Source of the DNA: Bacteroidales bacterium
GTDB taxonomy: Bacteria; Bacteroidota; Bacteroidia; Bacteroidales; Tenuifilaceae
Reading direction: 5' to 3'
NCBI GenBank assembly: GCA_013141385.1
Contig: JABFRB010000019.1
Span: 248,001-312,000 of the forward strand
DNA length: 64,000 nt
Shown: piece by piece, positions 55,205 to 63,720 of the stretch
How positions within the stretch are numbered: position 1 is the first letter of the stretch
Layout: each line of letters begins with the position of its first letter
Program-made: the position numbers and the translations under genes
The notes under the pieces: generated by a model
Told to the model about the DNA's origin: nothing
Databases searched by the model: none
Seen by the model: only the letters and a program-made list of their open reading frames with translations

Positions 55205-56734
55205 ATGAGCCGGCGAGCATTTGGTCTTATTGTAATTGATATCCAATTTGTTTTAGTTGGGTTTTGGTTAAGTATTAAAATTAATCCAGTATCCTTCAGA
55301 ACCAATCATATTTATTATGAATTGTACTTACTTGGCCTTTTCTGGGTGTTGATTTCGCTTCTATTTAATAAGTATAATTTCAAAAGAGTTAGTATTACTG
55401 AAAGCACAAAGCAGGTTTTATTTAGTAATATTAGTTTATTGATGCTTGCTGTTGTTATTCTTTATTTGATGCGTTTTGACAAGAGTTTTGGTTTTATTGT
55501 CTTTGCTACTATTCTCTTTGCATCTCTTTTTGAGTTTTCATTTCTCTATTTTGGCTATTTATTTAAAAGAGCTCCGATTATTCGAGAAGGGTTTTATACC
55601 GCAGATCATGATAAAAAAAAGATTGACATCCTTGAGTATCGTTTTAGATCCACTGAAAAAATACCAGAATCAGTAGTTACCTACCCCCAAGAATTATCTG
55701 TAAAAAACGCAATAATTCAAGAATTGGGAGAATCCGCATACTGTTTTTTCGAGAAATTTGTTAACATTTCCGCGGAGTCTACTTTAATAGTATCTACGAC
55801 TACTCGTTTTAATATTATGAGTATTCATGGTAATTTGTATAAAGCAATTATAAATATTAAGCGGGTTAACGATATACAGTGGATTAACAAATTTTTTGAA
55901 GCCGTTAATGAAAAACTACCAAAGAATGGAATTTTTATCTGCACGGCAGAAACCAAGGATTTACGAAAGAAAAGAATTTTAGCGAAATTTCCTCCGGTGC
56001 TTAATTATTTTTACTATTCAGTCGACTTTCTAATAAAAAGGGTTTTTCCAAAGTTTCCAATAACAAAAAAAATATACTTTCTTCTTACTCGTGGAGAAAA
56101 CAGGGTTTTAAGTCGTGCCGAACTTTTGGGACGTCTTTACTCTTGTGGTTTTGAAATTGTTGACGAGGAGTACATCGATAAACGATATTTTGTAGTAGCA
56201 CGAAAAGTCAAAACCCCAGCTTTTGACCTTGAACCATCCTATGGTCCAATTATCAAACTTAAAAGAGTAGGTAGGGGGGGGAAACTTATTAAGGTTTATA
56301 AAATGAGAACGATGCATCCTTATGCAGAATATCTTCAGGGTTATGTATACGAAAAGAACGATTTACAGGCTGGGGGCAAGTTTAACAACGATTTTAGGGT
56401 TTCAACCCTTGGACGGTTTATGCGGAAATTCTGGATTGATGAGCTTCCAATGTTTGTAAATTTCTTCCGTGGCGACATGAAATTATTTGGAGTGAGACCT
56501 TTAAGTCAGCACTATTTTAATTTGTATTCGCAAGAACTTCAAGAAAAGAGGGTGAAGTTCAAACCAGGGTTGATTCCTCCATTTTATGTTGATAACCCCA
56601 AAACGCTTGAGGAAATTATGGCTTCAGAGATGAAGTATCTTGAAGCGTATGAAAAAAGTCCATTTTGGACTGACTTTAAATACTTTTTTAGGGCTTTTTA
56701 CAATATTGTTTTTAAGAGATATAGGAGTAAATAG
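55205..56734 (+). CDS. Bacterial sugar transferase with N-terminal membrane region (undecaprenyl-phosphate phosphosugar transferase-like)
   Basis: 509 residues from the ATG at 55205; a TTG at 55184 is possible. Four N-terminal membrane helices (about 8-125) and a middle domain (about 140-335) precede the catalytic domain (about 345-505), with IIKLKRVGRGGKLIKVYKMR, STLGRFMRKFWIDELPMFVN and FFRGDMKLFGVRPL. The fold resembles WbaP/WcaJ-type initiators of capsule or exopolysaccharide synthesis, although the typical N-terminal half is different. A run of eight Gs at 56274-56281 encodes the conserved Gly-Gly of the catalytic loop. No other polysaccharide genes adjoin it. Confidence 0.85.
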   Translation: MSRRAFGLIVIDIQFVLVGFWLSIKINPVSFRTNHIYYELYLLGLFWVLISLLFNKYNFKRVSITESTKQVLFSNISLLMLAVVILYLMRFDKSFGFIVFATILFASLFEFSFLYFGYLFKRAPIIREGFYTADHDKKKIDILEYRFRSTEKIPESVVTYPQELSVKNAIIQELGESAYCFFEKFVNISAESTLIVSTTTRFNIMSIHGNLYKAIINIKRVNDIQWINKFFEAVNEKLPKNGIFICTAETKDLRKKRILAKFPPVLNYFYYSVDFLIKRVFPKFPITKKIYFLLTRGENRVLSRAELLGRLYSCGFEIVDEEYIDKRYFVVARKVKTPAFDLEPSYGPIIKLKRVGRGGKLIKVYKMRTMHPYAEYLQGYVYEKNDLQAGGKFNNDFRVSTLGRFMRKFWIDELPMFVNFFRGDMKLFGVRPLSQHYFNLYSQELQEKRVKFKPGLIPPFYVDNPKTLEEIMASEMKYLEAYEKSPFWTDFKYFFRAFYNIVFKRYRSK

Positions 56735-56735
56735 A

Positions 56736-56759
56736 AAAAGGGGGCGCTAACCCCCTTTT
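56736..56759. terminator. Bidirectional terminator
   Basis: The stem AAAAGGGGG/CCCCCTTTT has a 6-base loop. It separates the sugar transferase from the convergent TlpA-like gene. Confidence 0.88.
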
Positions 56760-56769
56760 GTATTCTGCA

Positions 56770-58005
56770 CTATTTTTCGCTAAGCAGAAGTTCAATCAGT
56801 TTTGTTGTTTCCTCTACAAACTTTGTGTAGTGTTCACCTGTACCGGGGCCAGAAAAACCGGTCTCAATTTTTCTTATAGTACCTTTTTTGTCCAAAAATA
56901 ATCCTGTAGGAAATGCCATTTGACCTTCAATTGGGTATAAAACAGAGTCCCTCTTCTCGCGACCACGAGAAGATACATACAAAAAGGTATAATTTGCTCC
57001 AGTTTGATTTATAAATCGTTCCATCTTTTTCTTTGATATCTCAAACGTTTTATCCTCAAAGTTTAATGCAACAACCTCAAAACCTTGATTTTTATATTTA
57101 CTATATAGATCGCGAAACAACCTTGCTTCGTCCAAACAGTTGGGGCACCAACTACCTCCCGCAAGAACAGCGACAACTTTATTCTTGAATATTTCATCTT
57201 TTGAGGTAATCTTTTTTCCATTTATATCAGTACCCGCAAAATCAAAGGTGGTGTAACCCTTCTTTACTTTTACAAGATCTTCGCTACCAGGAAGAACTAT
57301 GTTTTCATCCCTAATTGCAATCCATTTGCTTGTCCATTTTGAACTTCCCATAAACCTGCCGTTCTCCATGGTATTCTGATCTTTTATATTGGCATTAAAG
57401 ATTAAAGATTGAGCACCATCCATTTTAGAAAACAGGAATTTGTTTCCAGATACTTTTCCCTCAAGATAACGATAATCGCCAGTAATATTGAGGAATGTAC
57501 CTAAAACCTTATCGCCAGTTTGCCTGAATTCACCAACCATTATTGTTGAATCTGATGTTCCTGGGTTTTCAATTACTTTCCAACGACCAGTTACATCAAA
57601 AGCAGCTTTTTCAGTATGCCAAGGAAAACGATCAACAACACCAGAAACGGCATAAAACCTATAAGGATTCCCAACTTCAATCCCCTTTGGATAATATTTT
57701 CCAACAAGAGAATCGTTGCGAAGTACGGCAACCACTACACTTGTAAACACAGGGGTTTTTATAACCAAGGTGTCCCCATTTCTAGTAATCTCTGTGATGA
57801 TAATCTTTTCATCGGCATTGGTTATCTCAAATTGAGCAACACCTTTTTCGTTTAAAGAGTAGGTCATATTAAATGGAACAACCATACTGTTATCCTGTGG
57901 GTCAATTTGGATTACTCCTAGCCATGGACCAGTTTTCATCTCATTTTTTTTACCGCAACTTGTTAGGAATACAATAACAATTGCGAATACAAAAAATCGT
58001 TTCAT
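56770..58005 (-). CDS. TlpA-like thioredoxin-fold lipoprotein
   Basis: 411 residues. Lipoprotein signal with lipobox LTSC (Cys17). Residues about 30-235 are beta-rich, with two repeats of the GRWKVIENPGTSDSTI/MKTGPWLGVIQ type often found before the thioredoxin domain in Bacteroidota. The C-terminal thioredoxin fold (about 250-405) has the active site GGSWCPNCLDEARLF (CxxC). It probably acts as a periplasmic disulphide reductase. Monocistronic by spacing. Confidence 0.88.
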   Translation of the reverse strand: MKRFFVFAIVIVFLTSCGKKNEMKTGPWLGVIQIDPQDNSMVVPFNMTYSLNEKGVAQFEITNADEKIIITEITRNGDTLVIKTPVFTSVVVAVLRNDSLVGKYYPKGIEVGNPYRFYAVSGVVDRFPWHTEKAAFDVTGRWKVIENPGTSDSTIMVGEFRQTGDKVLGTFLNITGDYRYLEGKVSGNKFLFSKMDGAQSLIFNANIKDQNTMENGRFMGSSKWTSKWIAIRDENIVLPGSEDLVKVKKGYTTFDFAGTDINGKKITSKDEIFKNKVVAVLAGGSWCPNCLDEARLFRDLYSKYKNQGFEVVALNFEDKTFEISKKKMERFINQTGANYTFLYVSSRGREKRDSVLYPIEGQMAFPTGLFLDKKGTIRKIETGFSGPGTGEHYTKFVEETTKLIELLLSEK

Positions 58006-58082
58006 TTTTTATAGGTTTAATTATTTGACTTATTTTCAAACATATAGTTCGTTGACTTTTACATGGAGTAATATTGATTAGA

Positions 58083-60281
58083 CTAACGGCGTTTTTTGAA
58101 CTTTGATTTATCTTTTGATATAATTTTCTTTTCGCCCGTTTCAGCTAATCTAAAATCCAAATGTTTTTTCGCGAGATTTGTCCTCCACACCTCTACTTTT
58201 ACCTCGTCACCAAGTTGAAATTTATTGCCTGTTTGCTTTCCAATAAGGCAGTAGTTATCCTCATCAAACTCGTAGAAATCGTCATCCAGCTCGCGAATGG
58301 GAACTAAACCTTCGCATTTACTATCAATTAGTTCAACAAAAAGTCCAAAACCAGCAACGCCAGATATTACACCAGAGAATACCTGTCCAACTTTATCGGT
58401 CATGAACTCAACCTGTTTATACTTAATCGAAGCCCTTTCGGCCTCGGTTGCCTTAACCTCCATATCCGATGAATGCTTGCAGAGTTTTTCTAGTGCATGC
58501 TCATCCTTTGGAGTTCCTTGATTCAGATAGTGCGCCAACAGTCGATGAACCATCATATCAGGATAGCGGCGAATTGGGGAGGTGAAATGGGTATAGTGCG
58601 TAAATGCAAGTCCATAGTGACCAATATTATTGGTCGAATATCTTGCCTTTGCCATCGAACGCAACGCAAGCGTTTCAACGAGGTTCTGCTCCTTTTTACC
58701 TCGAACATCATCCATAAGTTTATTCAACGATTTGCTTATCTGCTTCTCAGTTCCTCCCATAATGTTGTAACCAAAGCGTGTGATAAAATTACGGAACGAT
58801 TCAAATTTTTCAGGGTTTGGCTTATCGTGAATACGATAAACGAAGGGTTTGGCTGTTTTATCCTTAACACGCCCAACCAATTCAGCAACTTTTTTATTGG
58901 CGAGCAGCATGAATTCCTCGATTAGCTGGTTGGATGCCTTATTCTCCTTGAAGAATACACCAAGCGGTTTTCCTTTATCATCAAGATTGAATTTAACTTC
59001 GGTGCGCTCAAAGCCAATTGCGCCGGATTTAAATCTATTTTTTCTTAGTTTTTGAGCAAGCTCATGTAACTTAAGAATCTCGATTTGCATATCACCATTG
59101 CCTGTTTCGATGACTTGTTGAGCCTCCTCGTATGAAAATCGGCGTTTAGAGAGGATAACAGTTCTGCCAATCCATTGGCTGATGATTTCAGCAGAGTCAT
59201 TCATTTCAAAGACAGCTGCAAAGCAAAGTTTCTCCTCATTTGGACGTAATGAACAAACAAAATTCGAAAGCCTTTCGGGCAGCATTGGAACACACCTATC
59301 TACGAGATAAACGGAAGTTGCGCGTTCTATGGCTTCGTTATCAATTGGTGAACCCGACTCAACGTAATGGGTAACATCGGCGATGTGAACGCCAATTTCG
59401 TAGTTACTGTTTGGCAAAACACTGAACGAAAGAGCATCATCAAAATCCTTTGCATCAACGGGGTCTATGGTAAAAGTTGGAATTTCCCTAAAATCTCTAC
59501 GATCGCTGTAATCCTTTTGAGTAATTTTATCGCTAATCTTGTTGGCAATCTTATCAAGTTCTTCGGGGAATCTGTAAGGTAGTTCAAATTCAGCCAGAAT
59601 AGCATGCATCTCAACCTCGTTTACGCCAGGATTACCAAGCACCTCAATCACCTCCCCATTAGGATTTTTCATATTTGAAGGCCAATCGGTAATTCGCGCG
59701 ATTACTTTTTGACCATTCTTGGCCTTTTTAAGATCTTTTTGTGCGATAAAGATGTCATAAGGCATCTGCTTGTTATCAGGGACAAGAAATGCATAATTCC
59801 TTTCAAGGCTGATGGTTCCAACAAAATTACGTTTAGCTCGTTCAATAACCTTTATAACCTCGCCTTCAGGCAGATTACGCCGCATTCGGTGGGTGATAAG
59901 AATCTGAACCTTATCGCCGTGTAAGGCGTGGTTAAGACGGAACTCTGGGATAAAAATTTCACGGTTATCCTCAGTAGTCACCTCTGCTGTACCGTCGTTA
60001 TTCATCTCAATAACTCCAGTGGAATAACCTGCTAGTGCTTTAAGCTTAAACTTGCCTGCGTAAACCTCATCGAGCGTATTGCCGGCCAGAAGCTCATAGA
60101 GTATTTCGGTGATCATTTTCCGAGGCCCATCATCTTTTATATCAAGCAATTTAGCAAGTTGCTTATAATTATATGTATAAGTGGGGTTGTTGGCGAATAT
60201 CTGTAGGATTTCTTTTGTAAGAGCCTTTTTACCAAGGCCATTCTTAGCTTTTTTATCCTGTTTCTTCTTTTTGCTTTTCAT
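58083..60281 (-). CDS. rnr: Ribonuclease R
   Basis: 732 residues. Order: N-terminal winged helix (about 20-85), two cold-shock domains (about 90-235), the RNB catalytic domain (about 265-600; FTIDPVDAKDFDDALSFSV carries the metal-binding aspartates, and HYGLAFTHYTHFTSPIRRYPDMMVHRLL is the RNB signature region), an S1 domain (about 635-715) and a lysine-rich tail. It is a processive 3'-5' exoribonuclease that degrades structured RNA and participates in ribosome quality control. Length and motifs are normal. Confidence 0.97.
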   Translation of the reverse strand: MKSKKKKQDKKAKNGLGKKALTKEILQIFANNPTYTYNYKQLAKLLDIKDDGPRKMITEILYELLAGNTLDEVYAGKFKLKALAGYSTGVIEMNNDGTAEVTTEDNREIFIPEFRLNHALHGDKVQILITHRMRRNLPEGEVIKVIERAKRNFVGTISLERNYAFLVPDNKQMPYDIFIAQKDLKKAKNGQKVIARITDWPSNMKNPNGEVIEVLGNPGVNEVEMHAILAEFELPYRFPEELDKIANKISDKITQKDYSDRRDFREIPTFTIDPVDAKDFDDALSFSVLPNSNYEIGVHIADVTHYVESGSPIDNEAIERATSVYLVDRCVPMLPERLSNFVCSLRPNEEKLCFAAVFEMNDSAEIISQWIGRTVILSKRRFSYEEAQQVIETGNGDMQIEILKLHELAQKLRKNRFKSGAIGFERTEVKFNLDDKGKPLGVFFKENKASNQLIEEFMLLANKKVAELVGRVKDKTAKPFVYRIHDKPNPEKFESFRNFITRFGYNIMGGTEKQISKSLNKLMDDVRGKKEQNLVETLALRSMAKARYSTNNIGHYGLAFTHYTHFTSPIRRYPDMMVHRLLAHYLNQGTPKDEHALEKLCKHSSDMEVKATEAERASIKYKQVEFMTDKVGQVFSGVISGVAGFGLFVELIDSKCEGLVPIRELDDDFYEFDEDNYCLIGKQTGNKFQLGDEVKVEVWRTNLAKKHLDFRLAETGEKKIISKDKSKFKKRR

Positions 60282-60449
60282 AAATCTTAGTTTAATCCCA
60301 TTTAGGATTGAATTATATTATTAACAACAATGCAAATGTAATTGTTTTGCAGGGTTTTAGGTTGTACATGGGGAAAAAGATATAAAACACGACCTTTTGT
60401 GGTTAAATAAATTGTGTTACTTTTATAATAAGGAAAGGATTTATAAAAA

Positions 60450-61037
60450 ATGAAAAGTTTAATTAGATCAATAATTCGGAAAGGTTTGTTGGTGCTTATA
60501 TTTTACATGCATTCTTATTCAACAATTGTTGTGGCCCAGGACAGCACAAACACCCCATTTAATGGAAAAAAAATAGTTGCGATCGGAATAGGGGAAATAG
60601 GTTACAGTATTAATTATACCACTTTTTACAAAAAGAATAAAGCGTATGAGGTAAAGGTTGGGTACAGGCAAGGAGAGAACTTTACAAATTTCGTTGGTTT
60701 TTCCTTTAAAGATCCTTTCTGGTGTTATAATCAGTTTGTTTTACAAGCAGGTTTGAGATTCTATAATTCCGAAGGGCTATATTTTTCACCAATGATAGTT
60801 GCAACTTATGGGTTTTATGACAATCTTCAATTTCCAGAATACGAAGGAAGAAAAAATTACTACCCATTAATTTCCAGAGAAAAAAAAGGAATAGGAGGTA
60901 TTGCCAAATTTGGGTTTACACCCATAAAGAAAAGATTTGTAATGGATATTTATCTCGGCTTGGGGTTTAAGGTATCACAAACAAATGAAAAAATTGTTGA
61001 TCCAGATAGACAGAATAACACAAACCGTTCTAACTAA
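60450..61037 (+). CDS. Secreted protein of unknown function, possible barrel, 3' end doubtful
   Basis: 195 residues. An N-terminal signal segment (LVLIFYMHSYSTIVVAQD) is followed by alternating polar/aromatic strands (KAYEVKVGYRQGENFTNFVGF, GLYFSPMIVATYGFYD, RFVMDIYLGLGFKVSQ) as in small outer-membrane barrels. The frame stops at 61037, but the same frame stays open and coding-like for 30 further codons to 61130 (PTNKLTVLQSLDGTLN). A premature stop or a read-through is therefore possible. I do not recognise the family. It diverges from rnr with 168 bp between. Confidence 0.55.
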   Translation: MKSLIRSIIRKGLLVLIFYMHSYSTIVVAQDSTNTPFNGKKIVAIGIGEIGYSINYTTFYKKNKAYEVKVGYRQGENFTNFVGFSFKDPFWCYNQFVLQAGLRFYNSEGLYFSPMIVATYGFYDNLQFPEYEGRKNYYPLISREKKGIGGIAKFGFTPIKKRFVMDIYLGLGFKVSQTNEKIVDPDRQNNTNRSN

Positions 61038-61428
61038 CGGAAATATGAGCCTACTAATAAGCTAACAGTATTACAGAGTTTGGATGGGACTTTGAATGGT
61101 TCAGTATATCAAACAGATAGCATAGTTTAGAACAAATTTAGAACAAATTATTTGACGAATGTCTAATTGAACCGAGGTTCTTGTCCTGACCCAATTAAGC
61201 AATTTTTACTGATTCTCTTTCTCAAAAGTTCATTTTTTAGATAGTAGATTTAATTACTTGACAATGAGCTTGAAATAATAAACAGATTCTTTTTAAATGG
61301 TCGTTTATTTGGCACTACAAAAATAATTATCCTATTCTTCTTGCATATGCTTAGAATGCTTAGCCTAGGTAAAATGAAAAGCCCCATCTTTTTTGGATGG
61401 GGCTTTAACTCTTTAACTAGACGAAGAT
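61038..61428. other. Intergenic region after the unknown secreted protein
   Basis: About 390 bp. It holds the in-frame coding-like tail to 61130, a short AGAACAAATT tandem duplication near 61130-61150, and the terminator at 61377-61404 that serves the small minus-strand gene. No other frame or RNA fold is supported. Confidence 0.4.
61377..61404 (-). terminator. Terminator of the small minus-strand gene
   Basis: The stem AAAAGCCCCATC/GATGGGGC with a short T-rich loop lies 25 bp after the stop codon of the 57-residue gene on the minus strand, and the transcript ends in a T run. Confidence 0.75.
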
Positions 61429-61602
61429 CTAATCTTCTTCGTACTCGATAGATGCTCTAAACTTCCGTTTAGCGTTGCTGGTCTGTTTCTTCTTTAGTAT
61501 AGGTTGTAATACTATTACGCCTATTAGAAACAATACCACCAAAAAAAGAGCCAAATTCATTCCTGCTGTTAATAGCAAGTGCCTAAAATAATCTAAAAGC
61601 AT
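61429..61602 (-). CDS. Small single-pass membrane protein, 57 residues
   Basis: ATG at 61602, stop at 61429. The product reads MLLDYFRHLLLTAGMNLALF followed by LVVLFLIGVIVL, one membrane helix (about 15-33), then a lysine-rich segment (LKKKQTSNAKRKFRA) and an acidic end (SIEYEED). Clean start, charged tail and a well-formed terminator 25 bp downstream support a real gene. TAGTTTTG at 61706-61713 (minus) could be its -7 element but is about 105 bp away. I do not recognise a family. Confidence 0.55.
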   Translation of the reverse strand: MLLDYFRHLLLTAGMNLALFLVVLFLIGVIVLQPILKKKQTSNAKRKFRASIEYEED

Positions 61603-62121
61603 TATGAATAAAAGGTTTTAGTAGTGAATAACTTGGCGGTGGTGTTCATTAAAAAATAGACCAACAGTTTGCATCTTGATTCAAAAATGTCTTAATTTGT
61701 TGTGTCAAAACTATCAAAACATATTTTGAGGGCTGATTAGAAACTCTTCTATCGGCCTTCTTTTTTTCTCACACACTCGCTGTTCAAAGAACTTCTGCAA
61801 AATTATTGAAACTAAGTTGTTTTAGAACCATTAACACAGCTTGAAAATATCAACATTAAATTATAGTTGTGAACATAGTAATGCTTTGTGTTACAAAAAA
61901 ATACAAAAACAGCTTGGTATTCAGCCTGATGTTTAAGTGTATGAATATCAGAATAGAACACGTTTTTTAATAAGTTTATTCTGATTTTTGTTATTAACAT
62001 TAAACATAATACCCACAGGGTATGATACCGCTCCATTCATGGAGTTGAATACCAATACCAGACATAGTACCACCTCGTGGTACATTTCAACCACAGCACT
62101 ACGGCGTTTCATCAACTGAAC

Positions 62122-62168
62122 CTGTTCTTAACCTTAATCGTACCACAAAACGGTGTTTTGCCGAAACC
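62122..62168 (+). repeat. Diverged direct repeat, copy 1 (before the protease gene)
   Basis: Shares with copy 2 (63307-63361) the ordered blocks CTGTTC, TTAA, CCTTA, CGTACC, AAACGG, TTTG, CGAA and ACC with small gaps; over the last 31 bp roughly three quarters of positions agree. Same orientation. Confidence 0.5.
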
Positions 62169-62220
62169 TTTTCTTATGGGTAGAAAATCAAGTTGTATTT
62201 AGATAATTAATAAATTGCAT

Positions 62221-62228
62221 TAACTTTG
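62221..62228 (+). promoter_or_regulatory. Putative -7 element for the split protease gene
   Basis: TAACTTTG matches TAnnTTTG and lies 73 bp before the ATG at 62302. A TTG at 62193-62195 is 25 bp upstream, slightly far for a -33 element. Confidence 0.35.
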
Positions 62229-62301
62229 ATGTAAAGAAGGGTAATGCTAAACAAGAATATATAAACTATGGACGTATTGTTATATAACTAAAACCAATTC
62301 A

Positions 62302-63256
62302 ATGAAAAAATTATATGTCTTTATATCATTGATTACAATTGTAATTCCACAAAATTCATTCTGTCAAACTAACCAGGAGATAGAAAGAAGTTTTTTAGGA
62401 ATGAAAGAATTTATTGTTGCAATAGGAACAACAGTAAATGATACAATCATTGCTGATAATGTGAAAAAAGAAGTTAAGAAGTTTGTAGCTATTGGAACAG
62501 GACTGGTAACATATTTCAAGATTGATACTAATTTAGTATATAATGTTGTTACTGCTGGTCATGTAATTAAATTTTTTACAGAGAATAAGAAAAACATTTA
62601 TATTAGAGCTTCATGGGCAGATACTATTAAAACGACTGATTATTGGGGGATAGAAATACCTCTAACAAACTCAGATAATACTCCAAATACTTTTTTATAC
62701 CCTAATAAAGAAATTGATTTAGGGTGTATTTTGATGTTTCCTATGTATTTTAATAAAGTTTTTATTGAAAAAGCAAATAAAAAAAAATGTTAAAATATTT
62801 CCAATTAATTATATGACTGTTCCTTATATTGGAAGTCAGGTATGGTTATTTGGTTATCCAGATCATGTTGAAAATAGATTTCAATATTCTTTTTTATATA
62901 ATATTTCGACATTTAAACCGGGATATATTGTTTGGAAACCATCATTAAATATGACAAATAAAGACTTATATCATATAGCATTAATGGAATCAAATGCAAC
63001 ACATGGTAATAGTGGTGGTCCTATTTTTTACGTAACTGACAAAATAGAATTAGTCGGAATTCTAACGGGAGGATATGAAGACATTAACTCTGTTTATTTG
63101 AACAATAAACCTGTATTTGACCCTATTTCAAAAAATTTTTTAATTACAAAAAGCAGATCTGGCGTTTCCATAATAGAGAAAGCAGAATATGTAAAGAAAC
63201 TTGTTAAATATGTACAAGAAGAATTTTATTTATACATTAAAGGTAAGCACAAATAA
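62302..63256 (+). pseudogene. Trypsin-like serine protease, frame split at an A9 run
   Basis: The first frame (62302-62793, 163 residues) has a signal peptide and the catalytic His in NVVTAGHVIKF, plus a likely Asp in EIDLGCILMF. It ends just after nine As at 62779-62787. The second frame (from about 62790 to 63256) continues with FPINYMTVPYIGSQVWLFGY and the catalytic Ser in HGNSGGPIFYV. Deleting one A joins both into one protease of about 317 residues with a complete His/Asp/Ser triad. It could be phase-variable, rescued by slippage, decayed, or a sequence error. Likely secreted to the periplasm or surface; substrate unknown. Confidence 0.75.
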
Positions 63257-63306
63257 ACATGATGCTTAACAACTATAAATTTCAGTTGTATCCATCGCTT
63301 CTTCTT

Positions 63307-63361
63307 CTGTTCGATTAATAGTTCCTTATTCCGTACCTTGAAACGGCGGTTTGTCGAACCA
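63307..63361 (+). repeat. Diverged direct repeat, copy 2 (after the protease gene)
   Basis: Counterpart of 62122-62168 in the same orientation. It ends exactly where the CBM-like gene fragment begins, so the repeat may mark a recombination junction. Confidence 0.5.
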
Positions 63362-63631
63362 CGCCTTACTATTTTATGCAAAAATTTACACCGTGGAGGA
63401 CTTAAATGGTGTTTATGTTGTTGCGTCAATCGATTCAGGCAGCAAGAATATTTATATGAATTCATTTAATCTCGCTACGACCATTGATACCTTAAATGAA
63501 TGGCAGGAGTTTAAATTCTTGTTTCCTGTATTGGTTCAAACCACACTCCCTGATTGTGAGTTAAAATTATATATTTGGAATAATGGGCGTAAAATCTCAA
63601 CTTCGATGATTTTAAAGTTATGATATACTAA
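63351..63631 (+). pseudogene. Truncated 3' fragment of a carbohydrate-binding-like protein gene
   Basis: The frame carries YTVEDLNGVYVVASIDSGSK, TTIDTLNEWQEFKFLFPV and LKLYIWNNGRK, then must shift frame to give the expected closing NFDDFKVMIY, with a stop at 63631. This is the C-terminal jelly-roll type domain seen at the end of several Bacteroidota membrane or secreted proteins. The 5' part is missing and a frameshift lies near 63600, so it is a remnant. A recent loss is suggested by how well the rest is preserved. Confidence 0.6.
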
Positions 63632-63720
63632 ATGAATAATAGGTTGTTCTTATTAGCACGGATTGTTTGAAATCAATTACTATTTCAGAACTTGTTCGTT
63701 AATAATGTCCAAATGTTTAT

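Larger units (their letters stand above)
61603..62301. other. Long non-coding stretch before the protease gene
   Basis: About 700 bp without a gene I would call. A 74-codon minus-strand frame at 61812-62036 lacks coding features and is not supported. Around 62027-62095 are short perfect hairpins (CTCCATTCATGGAG; GTACCACCTCGTGGTAC). The repeat at 62122-62168 also occurs after the protease gene. Confidence 0.45.

Noticed and set aside
61812-62036. 74-codon minus-strand frame
   Set aside because: Composition and lack of any promoter, terminator or family pattern make it look like chance.
62027-62095. Integron attC-like site (GTTGAAT and ATTTCAAC arms around a hairpin)
   Set aside because: The order GTT...AAC is opposite to that of attC (RYYYAAC...GTTRRRY) and no integrase is seen.
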